Positions 24,106 through 34,034 of a DNA stretch of 64,000 nt are shown here, in pieces. The DNA is taken from the NCBI RefSeq assembly GCF_001421785.1, contig NZ_LMLB01000001.1, positions 1,311,008 to 1,375,007 of the forward strand. Direction: 5' to 3'. Source of the stretch: Sphingomonas sp. Leaf33. Its GTDB lineage: Bacteria > Pseudomonadota > Alphaproteobacteria > Sphingomonadales > Sphingomonadaceae. Within the stretch, counting starts at the first letter, position 1. Each line of letters begins with the position of its first letter. Position numbers and translations under genes: made by a program. The notes under the pieces are model-generated. The model was given only the letters and a program-made list of their open reading frames with translations, did not search any database and was not told the DNA's origin.

Positions 24106-25167
24106 TCACCCGGCCGCCTTCATCGCTTCGATGATCTTCTTCACGTCCTGGCTGCGGCCCTTCGGCAGGATCAGCACGTCGTTGCCGCTGGCGACCACGA
24201 TCAGATCCTCGACGCCGACCAGCGCCACGCGGATGCCGTCGGCGCGGACGAAGCAGTTGCGCGTGTCGACCGCGATGACTTCGCCGGCATGGGTATTGCC
24301 CGTCGCGTCGCTGTCGGTGATCGCGTCCAGCGCATCCCAGCTGCCGAGATCGCTCCACCCCATCGCGACGGGCACGACGGCGACCCGGTTGGCCTTTTCC
24401 ATGACCGCATAGTCTATCGAGTCGGAGGGCGAGGCGGCGAAGGCGTGCGGGTCGGGCCAGATGCGGATGCCGTCGCGCCGCGCGGCGTCCATTGCGGCTT
24501 GTGCAGCGGCGACCATCTCTGGCGCCTCGCGACCGAGAACCTCGAGATAGCGATCGGCGCGGAACAGGAAGATGCCGCCGTTCCAGGCATGACCGCCTTC
24601 GCCCAGCATCGCTTCCGCTCGGTCGAGCGGCGGCTTTTCGATGAAGCGCTCGACGCGGTGGACGCCCTGCGTGATCGGTTCGCCGACCTTGATCCAGCCA
24701 TAGCCCGTCTCGGGCGCGTCCGGCGTGATGCCGAAGGTGACGAGCCAGCCGTCCTCGACCAGCGGGAGCGCCGCCGCGATCGCGGCATGGAAGGCAGGGA
24801 CATCGGTGATGACATGGTCGGACGGCATCACCAGCAACGGCTGGTCGCCGCCGCCCGCCGCGATCGCGGCCAGCGCGATGGCGGGGGCGGTGTTGCGGCC
24901 CATCGGCTCCAGGATGATCGCCGCGGGCCCGATCCCGATCGCGTCGAGTTGCGTTTCGACATCGTCGGCGTGCGCGGCGTTGCCGACGACGATCGGTGCG
25001 GCATAGCCACGGTCGGGCAGCGCGCGGCGCGCGGTCAGTTGCAACATCGTTTCCTCGGCGGTCAGCGCCAGGAACTGCTTGGGGCGTTCGCTGCGCGACA
25101 TCGGCCACAGCCGGGTGCCCGACCCGCCAGAAAGAATGACGGGTACGATCGATGGCGCGGCTGGCAT
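24106..25167 (-). CDS. Mannose-1-phosphate guanylyltransferase, single-domain
   Basis: The protein has 353 aa. The nucleotidyltransferase signature is SGGSGTRLWPMSRSERPKQF at the N-terminus, with MPSDHVI and RFIEKPPLDRAE in the middle. It makes GDP-mannose from mannose-1-phosphate and GTP for exopolysaccharide or LPS. It has no C-terminal isomerase domain, so it is the short ManC form. Its ATG at 25167 is preferred over one 20 codons upstream. It is divergent from the polysaccharide transferase gene across 165 bp, which supports the pathway. Confidence 0.93.
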   Translation of the reverse strand: MPAAPSIVPVILSGGSGTRLWPMSRSERPKQFLALTAEETMLQLTARRALPDRGYAAPIVVGNAAHADDVETQLDAIGIGPAAIILEPMGRNTAPAIALAAIAAGGGDQPLLVMPSDHVITDVPAFHAAIAAALPLVEDGWLVTFGITPDAPETGYGWIKVGEPITQGVHRVERFIEKPPLDRAEAMLGEGGHAWNGGIFLFRADRYLEVLGREAPEMVAAAQAAMDAARRDGIRIWPDPHAFAASPSDSIDYAVMEKANRVAVVPVAMGWSDLGSWDALDAITDSDATGNTHAGEVIAVDTRNCFVRADGIRVALVGVEDLIVVASGNDVLILPKGRSQDVKKIIEAMKAAG

Positions 25168-25332
25168 TGTCGCGGAAACTCCCTGTTCGAATTTTATGAG
25201 ACTAGTTGCCCGGTCGTAACAACGCATAAACCTGTCGGTATTTCCGCACGTTCAGGAAATCTTCGCCAATTTGCGCGACAGGGGATGCGTGTCGGTACGC
25301 TTTACACCCTGCTTGGCCGGATTGGGGGCGCC

Positions 25333-26721
25333 ATGATCCGCCTGTTCAAACATTATGTGCCCAATGCGGTCCTGCTGCTGGGGGTGCTCGACATCATCCT
25401 GCTGATGATGTCCGCCGAATTCGGCTGGACGATCCGCGCCGCCCAAGTCGGCATGGCGATCGAACCCGTCCATACACGTCTGCCCCAGCTTGTCAGCTTT
25501 GCCCTGGCGATCGAGATCGCGATGGTCGGGGTCGGCGTCTATTCGGCCGAATCGCTGCAGTCGATCCGCTTCGCCGCCGTGCGGCTGACGGTCGGCATTG
25601 CGCTTGGCGTGCTGGCGCTGTCGGCGGTCTATTTTATCGTGCCGGCGTTCAGCCTGTGGCGATCGAACCTGCTTTACGCGATGGCGCTGGCCGTCGTCTC
25701 GCTCGTCCTGCTGCGCATCCTGCTGGGCAAGACGCTGGGCAGCCAGGCGTTCAAGCGCCGCATCGTCGTGCTGGGGGCGGGCGCGCGCGCCGAGCGGCTG
25801 CGGCAGTTGTCGCGGCGGCCGGGGGCGGGCTTCGCTGTCGTCGGCTATGTCTCGATGAGCGAAAGCAACCGCGTTATCCCCGAAGCGATTGCGCGCGACG
25901 CCATCTACAACCTTGCCGACCACGTCGTGCTGCTGAACGCCAGCGAAGTCGTGCTGGCGCTTGAGGAGCGTCGCAACGCGCTGCCGCTGAAGGATCTGCT
26001 CAGGATCAAGACGACCGGCGTCCACGTCAACGACACCTCGACCTTCCTGGAGCGCGAGACCGGGCGCGTCGACCTCGACAGCGTCAATCCGTCGTGGCTG
26101 ATCTTTTCCGACGGCTTTTCGTCGGGACGGATGCTGTCGGGCGTCTTCAAGCGGTTGTTCGACGTCCTTGCCAGCCTGATCCTGCTGGTCTTCACGCTGC
26201 CGCTGATCCTGGCGACCGCGCTGGCCATCCGCATCGAAAGCAAGGGCGCCGCCTTCTACCGCCAGCGCCGGGTCGGCCTGTACGGGGTGCCCTTCGACTG
26301 CATCAAGCTGCGCTCGATGCGCACGGATGCCGAAGTCGCCGGGGTCGCGGTCTGGGCGGAAAAGGACGATCCGCGCATCACCCGCATCGGCCGCATCATC
26401 CGCAAGCTCCGCATCGACGAACTGCCGCAATGCTGGTCGGTGCTGAAGGGCGAGATGAGCTTCGTCGGTCCGCGCCCCGAACGCCCGCAGTTCGTCGAGG
26501 ATCTGGAAACCAAGCTGCCCTATTATGCCGAGCGTCACATGGTGAAGCCGGGCATCACCGGCTGGGCGCAGATCAACTACCCCTATGGCGCATCGATCGA
26601 GGACAGCCGGCAGAAGCTGGAATACGACCTGTACTACGCCAAGAATTATTCGCCGTTCCTCGACCTGCTGATCCTGTTGCAGACGATGCGCGTCGTGCTG
26701 TGGCCCGACGGCGCCCGCTGA
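25333..26721 (+). CDS. Polyprenyl glycosylphosphotransferase (EPS sugar transferase, PEP-CTERM-associated type)
   Basis: The protein has 462 aa; ATG at 25285 would add 16 residues. N-terminal membrane helices at about 10-30, 47-65, 80-105 and 112-132 are followed by a CoA-binding-like region with VVLGAGARAERL, then a bacterial sugar transferase domain with KRLFDVLASLILLVFTLPLI, FYRQRRVG, KLRSMRTDAE, RKLRIDELPQ and MSFVGPRPERPQF. It transfers the first sugar phosphate to undecaprenyl phosphate to start repeat-unit synthesis. The prsK gene follows 16 nt later, typical of the PEP-CTERM/exosortase EPS cluster. Confidence 0.92.
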   Translation: MIRLFKHYVPNAVLLLGVLDIILLMMSAEFGWTIRAAQVGMAIEPVHTRLPQLVSFALAIEIAMVGVGVYSAESLQSIRFAAVRLTVGIALGVLALSAVYFIVPAFSLWRSNLLYAMALAVVSLVLLRILLGKTLGSQAFKRRIVVLGAGARAERLRQLSRRPGAGFAVVGYVSMSESNRVIPEAIARDAIYNLADHVVLLNASEVVLALEERRNALPLKDLLRIKTTGVHVNDTSTFLERETGRVDLDSVNPSWLIFSDGFSSGRMLSGVFKRLFDVLASLILLVFTLPLILATALAIRIESKGAAFYRQRRVGLYGVPFDCIKLRSMRTDAEVAGVAVWAEKDDPRITRIGRIIRKLRIDELPQCWSVLKGEMSFVGPRPERPQFVEDLETKLPYYAERHMVKPGITGWAQINYPYGASIEDSRQKLEYDLYYAKNYSPFLDLLILLQTMRVVLWPDGAR

Positions 26722-26737
26722 CGGGCACCGCGCCGCG

Positions 26738-28765
26738 ATGGAGCAACTGACCCTCTGGAGCCATGCGCTGGCGGCGTTGCTGTTCGCGGCCGTCGCGTTC
26801 GCGGCGGCGCGCGGCGATGTCGCGGGTCTGCCGCGACGGCCGCTGGTCGTGATGTTCGCGATCGGGGCGGCCTGGACGCTGGCGGTGGCGGGCGTCGGGG
26901 GGCTCGACCCGGCGACGCGGCTGATGGCCGGACTGCACGCGCTGGCCATGCTCGGCGTCATGGCCATCCTGCATCGTCGCGCCGCCGCCCAGCCGCTCGG
27001 CCTGATCCCGGTCTATGGCGTGGTGGCCGGGGTGATCGTGATCTCGACCATCGTGCAGATACTGTCTCTGGGCGCGCCTGCGTTGCCGATGGCGCGCTCC
27101 GGGATCGTTGCCGTCGCGACCCTGCTCAGGATGCTGGTCGCGGTGTCGGGCCTGGTGCTGGTCAACAACCTGGCGATGGCGCGAAGCGACGGCGCTGTGA
27201 GATTGTTGTGCGCGGCCCTGGCGATGGTCTGGGGAGCGGAACTGGCGGTGACGACGGTGTCCTATCTGTCGGGCGACTGGCCGGTCATGCTGTTCGTCTT
27301 TCGCGGCGTCTTGCTGGTCCTGTCGGCCGCCGTAGCCGCGCTCGCGCTGCGGACCGGGGCGCACCGGCCGGTCGCGGTGTCGCGCACGGTCGCCTATCAA
27401 TCCTTTTCGCTGGTTGCGGTCGCCGCCTATTTCGCGGTGCTCGCGGCCGGGACCAGCGCGCTGTCGGCGGCCGGCGACTACGCCCGGATCGTCCAGACCG
27501 CGTTCGTGCTGGGGGTGACCGTCGCGGCGGTGACGCTGATGTCCTCGCCCTGGCTGCGCGCCTGGGCGAAGGTGAAGATCGCCAAGCATCTGTTCACCCA
27601 CCGCTACGACTATCGCGCCGAATGGCTGCGGTTCACCGGAACGCTCGGTGCCGGGGAAGGCGACCTGCCGCTCGGCGAACGCGTGGTGAAGGCGATCGCC
27701 GATCTGACGATGTCCGACCGCGGCCTGCTGCTGGTACCCGAAGGCGATGGCCTGGGCGTCGGGGCGCGATGGAACAGCCTGGCCGCCGGCGGCACGGCGG
27801 ACGCAGGCTTCGTCCGCCACCTGACCATGACCGCGCGCATCCTGGCGTTCGACGACCTGAGGACCGACGCCGCCGATCCCGTCGACCTGGCCTGCGTGCC
27901 GCAATGGATGCTGGACGATCGCGATATCTGGGCGGCGGTGCCGATGCTCCACCGCGACACGCTGGTCGGTGTCGTGCTGCTCGCGCGCCCAAGTGTCGAC
28001 CGGGCGCTCGACTGGGAGGATTTCGACCTGCTGAAGGTCGCCGGCCGCGGCGTCGCGAGCTATCTGGCCGAAGCCCGCGCGCAGGAGGCTCTGGCCGACA
28101 CGCAACGCTTCGACGAATTCAACCGCCGCACCGCCTTCATCGTCCATGACATCAAGAATCTGGTGAGCGGCCTCAGCCTGGTCGCCCGCAATGCCGAACG
28201 CCACGCCGACAATCCTGATTTCCGCGCCGATATGGTCGCGACGTTGCAGGATTCGGCGACCAAGATGACGCTGCTGCTCGGTCGGTTGTCGGCTGGCCCG
28301 CGTGGGCGGGCCGAACCGCCGGTAGCGGTGCCGCTGCTCGATTTCGTGCAGCGTATTGCCGCCACCCGTCGCGCCGGGCATCCGATCGTCGCCGGTGGCG
28401 ACGGGCACGCCGTTGCACTCGCCGATCCGTCTCGCCTCGACCAGATCGTCGCGCATCTGCTGAGCAACGCTGTCGAAGCCAGTCCGGCGGCCGAGCCTGT
28501 CAGCCTGACCGTATCGGTCGAGGGCGAGCGCGCCGTCATCGCCGTCATCGATCGCGGTTGCGGCATGTCGCCCGGCTTCATCCGCGACCGCCTGTTCCGT
28601 CCCTTCGCCTCGTCGAAGCCCGATGGCTTCGGCATCGGCGCGTTCGAGGCGCGGCAACTGGCCGAAACCATGGGCGGCACCGTGACCGTCACCAGCCGCG
28701 AAGGCGAGGGATCGACGTTCCGCGTCATCCTGCCCGCCGCCGCCGCCATCGAGATTGCCGCATGA
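26738..28765 (+). CDS. prsK: PEP-CTERM system histidine kinase PrsK
   Basis: The protein has 675 aa. The N-terminal third carries about eight hydrophobic segments (residues 5-250), followed by a GAF-like domain at about 300-440. Then the H-box region FIVHDIKNLVSGLSL and a HATPase domain with LLSNAVEASPAA (N-box), IDRGCGMSPGF (G1) and SSKPDGFGIGAFEARQL (G2). This is the architecture of PrsK, which pairs with PrsR. Its stop overlaps the prsR start by ATGA. The signal sensed is unknown. Confidence 0.9.
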   Translation: MEQLTLWSHALAALLFAAVAFAAARGDVAGLPRRPLVVMFAIGAAWTLAVAGVGGLDPATRLMAGLHALAMLGVMAILHRRAAAQPLGLIPVYGVVAGVIVISTIVQILSLGAPALPMARSGIVAVATLLRMLVAVSGLVLVNNLAMARSDGAVRLLCAALAMVWGAELAVTTVSYLSGDWPVMLFVFRGVLLVLSAAVAALALRTGAHRPVAVSRTVAYQSFSLVAVAAYFAVLAAGTSALSAAGDYARIVQTAFVLGVTVAAVTLMSSPWLRAWAKVKIAKHLFTHRYDYRAEWLRFTGTLGAGEGDLPLGERVVKAIADLTMSDRGLLLVPEGDGLGVGARWNSLAAGGTADAGFVRHLTMTARILAFDDLRTDAADPVDLACVPQWMLDDRDIWAAVPMLHRDTLVGVVLLARPSVDRALDWEDFDLLKVAGRGVASYLAEARAQEALADTQRFDEFNRRTAFIVHDIKNLVSGLSLVARNAERHADNPDFRADMVATLQDSATKMTLLLGRLSAGPRGRAEPPVAVPLLDFVQRIAATRRAGHPIVAGGDGHAVALADPSRLDQIVAHLLSNAVEASPAAEPVSLTVSVEGERAVIAVIDRGCGMSPGFIRDRLFRPFASSKPDGFGIGAFEARQLAETMGGTVTVTSREGEGSTFRVILPAAAAIEIAA

Positions 28766-30114
28766 CCGACAACGTCCTCCTGATCGTCGAGGATGATCCC
28801 GCGCTCCAGCGGCAGTTGCGCTGGGCGTATGATGGTTACCGCGTGCTGGTCGCCTCAACCCGTGACGAAGCGCTGACACTGCTGCGTGCGGAGGAGCCGG
28901 CGGTCGTCACCCTCGACTTGGGCCTGCCGCCCGATCCCGACGGTACGACCGAGGGCTTTGCGACGCTCGCCGAGATGCTGGCGCTGAAACGCGACCTGAA
29001 GGTCATCGTGGCGTCCGGCCACGGCGCGCAGGACAGCGCACTACGCGCGATCGGTGAGGGCGCATGGGACTTCTACGCCAAGCCGATCGACATCGACGCG
29101 CTGGGCCTGATCGTGGCCCGCGCGTTCCACGTCCATGCGCTGGAGGCGGAGAACCGCCGGCTGGCCGCGGCGTCGGCGGTGGGTGGGACGACCGTTCTGG
29201 GCGGCATGATCACCGCCAGCCCGGAAATGCTGAAGGTGACGCGCACCATCGAACGTGTCGCCTCGGCGGACGTGTCGGTGATGCTGCTGGGCGCGTCGGG
29301 CACCGGCAAGGAACTGCTTGCGCGCGGGTTGCATCAGTCAAGCGGGCGGAAGGGTGCGTTCGTCGCGATCAACTGCGCCGCCATCCCCGAGACGCTGCTC
29401 GAAAGCGAGCTGTTCGGGCACGAGAAGGGCGCGTTCACCGGCGCGGTGAAGACGACCGAGGGCAAGATCGAGCAGGCGCACGGCGGCACGCTGTTCCTCG
29501 ACGAAATCGGCGACGTGCCGCTGCCGCTTCAGGTTAAGCTGCTGCGTTTCCTGCAGGAACGCGTGATCGAGCGGATCGGCGGGCGCAGGGCGATCCCGAT
29601 CGACGTCCGCATCGTCTGCGCGACGCACCGCGACATCGACGCGATGGTCGCCAACCAGAGCTTCCGCGAAGACCTCTATTATCGTCTCGCTGAGATCGTC
29701 GTGCGCATACCGTCGCTGGCCGAGCGCCCCGGGGACGCCGCGCTGCTGGCCAAGGCCTTCGTCAAGCGCCACGCCGCGCATATGAAGAGCGGGGCGACGA
29801 CGCTCGCCGCCGATGCGCTGGCCGCAATCGACGCGCATCGTTGGCCGGGGAATGTCCGCGAGCTCGAAAATCGGGTGAAGCGCGCGGTCATCATGGCGGA
29901 GGGGACAAAGATCACCGCCGCCGACCTTGATCTCGGCACGCGCGAGGATGCGGCCGCGATCAACCTGCGCCATGTCCGCGAACAGGCCGACCGCAAGGCG
30001 ATCCGCCACGCATTGGCGCGCAGCGACGGCAATATTTCCGGCACCGCGCGTCTGCTGGGGATCAGCCGGCCGACGCTGTACGATCTGATGCGCGCCTATG
30101 ACCTCCAGCCGTAG
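28762..30114 (+). CDS. prsR: PEP-CTERM-box sigma-54 response regulator PrsR
   Basis: The protein has 450 aa of the NtrC class. The receiver has EDDP near the start and phosphoacceptor Asp in [14 protein letters not shown]. The AAA+ domain has Walker [16 protein letters not shown], the sigma-54 contact loop GAFTGA, and [21 protein letters not shown] Fis-type helix-turn-helix ([20 protein letters not shown]) ends the protein. It should activate sigma-54 promoters after phosphorylation by PrsK. It overlaps prsK by ATGA and prsT by 17 nt. Confidence 0.93.
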   Translation: MTDNVLLIVEDDPALQRQLRWAYDGYRVLVASTRDEALTLLRAEEPAVVTLDLGLPPDPDGTTEGFATLAEMLALKRDLKVIVASGHGAQDSALRAIGEGAWDFYAKPIDIDALGLIVARAFHVHALEAENRRLAAASAVGGTTVLGGMITASPEMLKVTRTIERVASADVSVMLLGASGTGKELLARGLHQSSGRKGAFVAINCAAIPETLLESELFGHEKGAFTGAVKTTEGKIEQAHGGTLFLDEIGDVPLPLQVKLLRFLQERVIERIGGRRAIPIDVRIVCATHRDIDAMVANQSFREDLYYRLAEIVVRIPSLAERPGDAALLAKAFVKRHAAHMKSGATTLAADALAAIDAHRWPGNVRELENRVKRAVIMAEGTKITAADLDLGTREDAAAINLRHVREQADRKAIRHALARSDGNISGTARLLGISRPTLYDLMRAYDLQP

Positions 30115-32056
30115 GCGTCGCTGGCGCCGGCGCGGCGCGTCCCGGACATCGCAGGGTAGCCGTCGGCGATTGCTGGGTCCGATCGCTGCCGTCGTGCTGC
30201 TGATCGCGGCCGGCCTGGGTGTGCGGGCGCTCCTGCGTCCAACCGCCGTCGAGCGGGACGCGAACACGCTTGTCGCGCGAAGCGATGCCACATTGCGGGC
30301 CGGCAATGTCTCCGGCGCGCGGGGGCTCGCCCGTCAAGCGGTCGCGGCCGACGTGTCCTCGGCACCGGCGCATCTGGCCGCGGCCCGCGCAGCCCTGGCG
30401 GAAGGCGACGGACTGACCGCGGAGGCCGAGATCGGTCGTGCGGTCGATGCCGGGACGCCGCGCGCGACCACGCGGGCGATGAGCGCCCATGCCCGGCTGT
30501 TGCAGAACGACGCGACCGGCGCGCTGGCGATCGCGCAGACCGCGCCCGATGCCGACCGCAGCTATGCCCGCCGGATCGAGGCGTTGGCGCTCGCTGCCAA
30601 CGGCGACATTGCCGGCGCGCAGATGGTGTGGAACCGCGCGCTGGCCCAAGCGCCCGATGATGCCGCACTCTGGAGTGACATTGCGCGATTCAGCCTAGCC
30701 CAAGGAGATCTCGGCCGCGCGCGGCTGGCAGCGGACCGCGCCGTCGCGCTCGATCCGGCCCGTGTCGATGCGCTGCTGGCCCGGGCGCGCGTCGCGCGCT
30801 TGCGCGTCGGCTTGGTGACGGCGCTGCCGTGGCAGCGGCGGGCGCTCGCGCGCGATCCGAACAGCTACGCCGCGCTGATCGACCACGCCGCGACGCTGGG
30901 CGACGTGGGGCAGGGGCGGGCGATGCTGGCGACGACGCGGCGCGCGCTGGCCGTTCGGCCCGGCGATCCGCAGGCCTTCTACCTGCTCGCCACGCTGGCG
31001 GCGCGGACCGGCAAGTTCACGCTTGCCCGCGCGCTGTTCGACCGAGTCGGTGGCGGGTTCGACCGGACGCCGGGCGCGCTGTTGCTCGGAGCCATGCTCG
31101 ACATCGACGGCGGCGACAACGAACAGGCGGTGGCGCGGCTGCGCAACCTGATCGGCCTGCAACCGATGAACATCCGTGCGCGCCAGTTGCTGGGCGTGGC
31201 GTTGCTTCGGCTGGATGCGGCGCAGGAGGCGCTGGCGACGCTGCGGCCGGTCGCGCTGCGCGACGACGCCGATTCCTATACGCTGATCGTATCGGCCCGC
31301 GCGTTCGAGCACACCGGAGACCGCGCGACGGCGGCGGGGCTGCTCGACCGCGCCGCGACGCTCGGCGCCGGCCCTGCGCGGCAGTTCGCGGCGGAGGACA
31401 GCATCGCGATTACCGCCGCCGCGGCAACGGCCGGCGATGTCACGACCACCGTACCGCTGCTGCGCGCGCTGCTGGACGAACGGCAGACGCAGACCGCGGT
31501 GACGGTCGCCGCCCCGCTCGTTCGGTTGAGCGCGATGCGTCCGGCTGCGTGGCTGGCTTACGGCGATGCGCAGTATCTGGCCGGCCGTCGGTCGGCGGCG
31601 GCCGGTGCCTACCGCCGCGGTGCTGCCCTGCGCCTCGATGCGCCCGCAATGCTCCGGCTGGCGGCGACCGACGATGTCCGTTCCACGCTCGACCACTATC
31701 GCGCGGCCAATCCGGCGGATCCGACCGGCTGGCGGCTTGCGGCGCTCAGCGCCCTTGCCCGACAGGACCCCGCCGCGGCGCGCGGCCCGCTTGAGCGATT
31801 GCGCACGCTCTCCGACGGCGGCGATGCGGCGGTGCTGGCGGCGCTGGCGCTGGTCTACGATGGCGAGCAGGCGGTCGCGACGGGTGCCGCGGCGTATCGT
31901 CTCGCGCCGGCGAGTGCGCTTACATGCGACGCCTACGGTTGGGCGCTGCTGCGTGCCGGCGATCGGACCCGTGCCGGGCAGTTGCTGCGCAAGGCGGCGA
32001 TCCTGGCACCGACCAATCCGCAGGTCCGCTGGCACCTGTCGCAACTGCGCGCATAA
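30098..32056 (+). CDS. prsT: TPR-repeat protein PrsT of the PEP-CTERM/EPS system
   Basis: The protein has 652 aa. It has a very basic N-terminus ([14 protein letters not shown]), a membrane segment at about 28-47, then many TPR-like helix pairs to the C-terminus. Its position directly after prsK-prsR, with a 17-nt overlap, matches the PrsT protein that accompanies exosortase-linked EPS clusters. It is probably a periplasmic or membrane-anchored scaffold for polysaccharide export. The sequence itself shows only generic TPR features, so the name rests partly on context. Confidence 0.82.
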   Translation: MTSSRRRRWRRRGASRTSQGSRRRLLGPIAAVVLLIAAGLGVRALLRPTAVERDANTLVARSDATLRAGNVSGARGLARQAVAADVSSAPAHLAAARAALAEGDGLTAEAEIGRAVDAGTPRATTRAMSAHARLLQNDATGALAIAQTAPDADRSYARRIEALALAANGDIAGAQMVWNRALAQAPDDAALWSDIARFSLAQGDLGRARLAADRAVALDPARVDALLARARVARLRVGLVTALPWQRRALARDPNSYAALIDHAATLGDVGQGRAMLATTRRALAVRPGDPQAFYLLATLAARTGKFTLARALFDRVGGGFDRTPGALLLGAMLDIDGGDNEQAVARLRNLIGLQPMNIRARQLLGVALLRLDAAQEALATLRPVALRDDADSYTLIVSARAFEHTGDRATAAGLLDRAATLGAGPARQFAAEDSIAITAAAATAGDVTTTVPLLRALLDERQTQTAVTVAAPLVRLSAMRPAAWLAYGDAQYLAGRRSAAAGAYRRGAALRLDAPAMLRLAATDDVRSTLDHYRAANPADPTGWRLAALSALARQDPAAARGPLERLRTLSDGGDAAVLAALALVYDGEQAVATGAAAYRLAPASALTCDAYGWALLRAGDRTRAGQLLRKAAILAPTNPQVRWHLSQLRA

Positions 32057-32074
32057 GACGCTAGGGGCGCAGCG

Positions 32075-32941
32075 ATGACCGAAGCCCTCGACCGCATTGC
32101 TGCCGCTCTCGAACGGCTGGCCCCGCCGCCTGTACCCGATGCGGACCTGACCGCGCATCCGGCCTATCTTTGGGACGGCCGTGCGCTCACCGCCGCGCGC
32201 AGCTTTGCCGCACTGCCGCTCGATACGCTGACCGGGATCGACCAGCAGAAGGCGGCGTTGGTCAGCAACCTCGGGCGTCTGGCTGCGGGCCATGCCGCGC
32301 ACGACGTGCTGTTGTGGGGCGCGCGGGGGACCGGAAAGTCTGCGCTGGCCGCCGCCGCCGCCGCGGCGACGGGAGTGGCCTTGGTCGAGGTCGCGACCCA
32401 CACGCTCGACAGCCTGCCGCGGTTGTTCGCCCGGATGGCGACCAGCCCGCGCGCCTTTGCGGTATTCATCGACGACCTGGGCTTCTCCTCGCCCGACGAG
32501 GCGCGCACGCTGCGCTCGCTGCTGGAAGGCGGGGCGGAGGCGCGACCGTCGACCGTCCGGTTGCTCGTAACATCCAACCGCCGCCACCTGGTCGCGCGCG
32601 ATATCGCGGAGCAGAGCGGAGGCGCGATCAATGGCCTGCCGGCGGCAGGCCATAGCGCCGGAGCCGGCTCGTGGAACGAGCCGCGGGCGATCAACCCGCG
32701 CGACGTGGTCGACGACGCACTGGCACTCGCCGACCGCTTCGGCCTCAGCCTCGGCTTCCATGCGATCGACCAGGATACGTATGTCGCGATCGTCGCCGGC
32801 TATGCCCGGGCGTACGGCTTGGCGTTCGACCCGCAGGATGCGATCGGCTGGGCGACCCGGCGCGGCAGTCGGTCGGGACGGGTCGCGTGGCAGTACGTCG
32901 TGGAGCTGGCCGGCCGCGCGGGGCGCACCCTGCCGCGCTGA
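32075..32941 (+). CDS. DUF815 family AAA-type ATPase
   Basis: The protein has 288 aa. Walker A is WGARGTGKSALAAAAA, Walker B AVFIDDLGFSS, followed by LLVTSNRRHLVARD with the sensor region. The order and spacing match the DUF815 family of predicted ATPases, whose function is not established. It is 18 nt after prsT on the same strand but may be independent of the EPS system. Confidence 0.87.
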   Translation: MTEALDRIAAALERLAPPPVPDADLTAHPAYLWDGRALTAARSFAALPLDTLTGIDQQKAALVSNLGRLAAGHAAHDVLLWGARGTGKSALAAAAAAATGVALVEVATHTLDSLPRLFARMATSPRAFAVFIDDLGFSSPDEARTLRSLLEGGAEARPSTVRLLVTSNRRHLVARDIAEQSGGAINGLPAAGHSAGAGSWNEPRAINPRDVVDDALALADRFGLSLGFHAIDQDTYVAIVAGYARAYGLAFDPQDAIGWATRRGSRSGRVAWQYVVELAGRAGRTLPR

Positions 32942-32995
32942 TTTGATCGCAAGCCGCGGGAGGCGGGGAACGCGACGGTGCGCTATATCGGTGGC

Positions 32996-34015
32996 ATGAC
33001 GACAGACGACGCCACTGCCTGGGCCGCCTTCGAAGCCCGCGACCGCCGGATGGATGGCCGGGTGATCGTCGCGGTCACCACAACCGGCATTTATTGCAAG
33101 CCGTCCTGCCCGGCCCGCCGCCCGTTGCGCGAGAACGTCCGTTTCTTCCCCGATCCCGCCGCCGCTCGTGACGCGGGATATCGCGCGTGCCGGCGTTGCA
33201 CACCCGACGTGGTCGGCCGCGATGCCGAAGCCGTCACCCGCGCCGTCGCGCTGATCGAAGCGGCGGACGCGGGCATCGCGCTTGACGCACTCGCTACGGC
33301 GGTCGGCTATGCGCCCCACCATTTCCACCGGCTGTTCAAGCGCGCGACCGGCGTCACCCCCGCCGCCTATGCCCGCGCCATCAGGGCCGATCGCGCGGCG
33401 ACTGCGCTGTCGAGCGGCGACAGCGTCACAGCGGCGATCTACGACGCGGGCTATACCGCCCCCAGCCGCTTCTACGCGACCACAGCCGATCGCCTGGGCA
33501 TGACCCCATCGGCGTGGAAGCGCGGCGGGGCGGGCGTGACGATCCGCTGGACGGTGGCGGCGACCAGCCTTGGCCCGCTCCTGATCGCCGCGACCGACAA
33601 GGGCCTGTGTCGCGTCGCCTTCGATGAGGACGAGGCACTTCTCTGCGCGCGCTTTCCGAACGCGCAGATCGTCCGGGGCGGCGGGGCGCTCGACAAGTTA
33701 GCCGTGCGGGTCGTGGCCGAGGTCGAGAGCCCCGGACGGCACACCGACCTGCCCGTCGATGTCCGGGGCACGGCGTTCCAGGAAGCCGTGTGGCAGGCAT
33801 TGCGCGCGATACCGAAGGGCGAGACGCGCAATTATGCCCAGATCGCGGCGGCTGCGGGTTCACCCAGTGCGGTCCGCGCGGTCGGGACGGCGTGCGGCGC
33901 GAACAGCGTTGCGGTGGTCATCCCGTGCCACCGCGTGACGCGGTCGGACGGCGACATCGGCGGCTATGCCTATGGCCCGGAGCGCAAGCGCGCGTTGCTG
34001 GCGCGCGAGACGTAG
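32996..34015 (+). CDS. ada: Bifunctional Ada: methylphosphotriester/O6-alkylguanine methyltransferase and regulator
   Basis: The protein has 339 aa. The N-terminal Ada zinc domain has GIYCKPSCPARRP and YRACRRCTPD. An AraC-type helix-turn-helix region follows (DALATAVGYAPHHFHRLFKR, GYTAPSRFY). The C-terminal MGMT domain has the active-site PCHR in VVIPCHRV. It removes methyl groups from DNA and becomes a transcription activator of the adaptive response. GTG at 32978 is an alternative start. It converges with the transglutaminase-like gene. Confidence 0.95.
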   Translation: MTTDDATAWAAFEARDRRMDGRVIVAVTTTGIYCKPSCPARRPLRENVRFFPDPAAARDAGYRACRRCTPDVVGRDAEAVTRAVALIEAADAGIALDALATAVGYAPHHFHRLFKRATGVTPAAYARAIRADRAATALSSGDSVTAAIYDAGYTAPSRFYATTADRLGMTPSAWKRGGAGVTIRWTVAATSLGPLLIAATDKGLCRVAFDEDEALLCARFPNAQIVRGGGALDKLAVRVVAEVESPGRHTDLPVDVRGTAFQEAVWQALRAIPKGETRNYAQIAAAAGSPSAVRAVGTACGANSVAVVIPCHRVTRSDGDIGGYAYGPERKRALLARET

Positions 34016-34034
34016 CGCGCCGGCGCAGGGCGAC

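Noticed and set aside
24289..25332. Extension of the sugar transferase upstream by over 300 residues
   Set aside because: That part overlaps the guanylyltransferase gene antisense and has no domain; membrane helices begin at the internal ATG.
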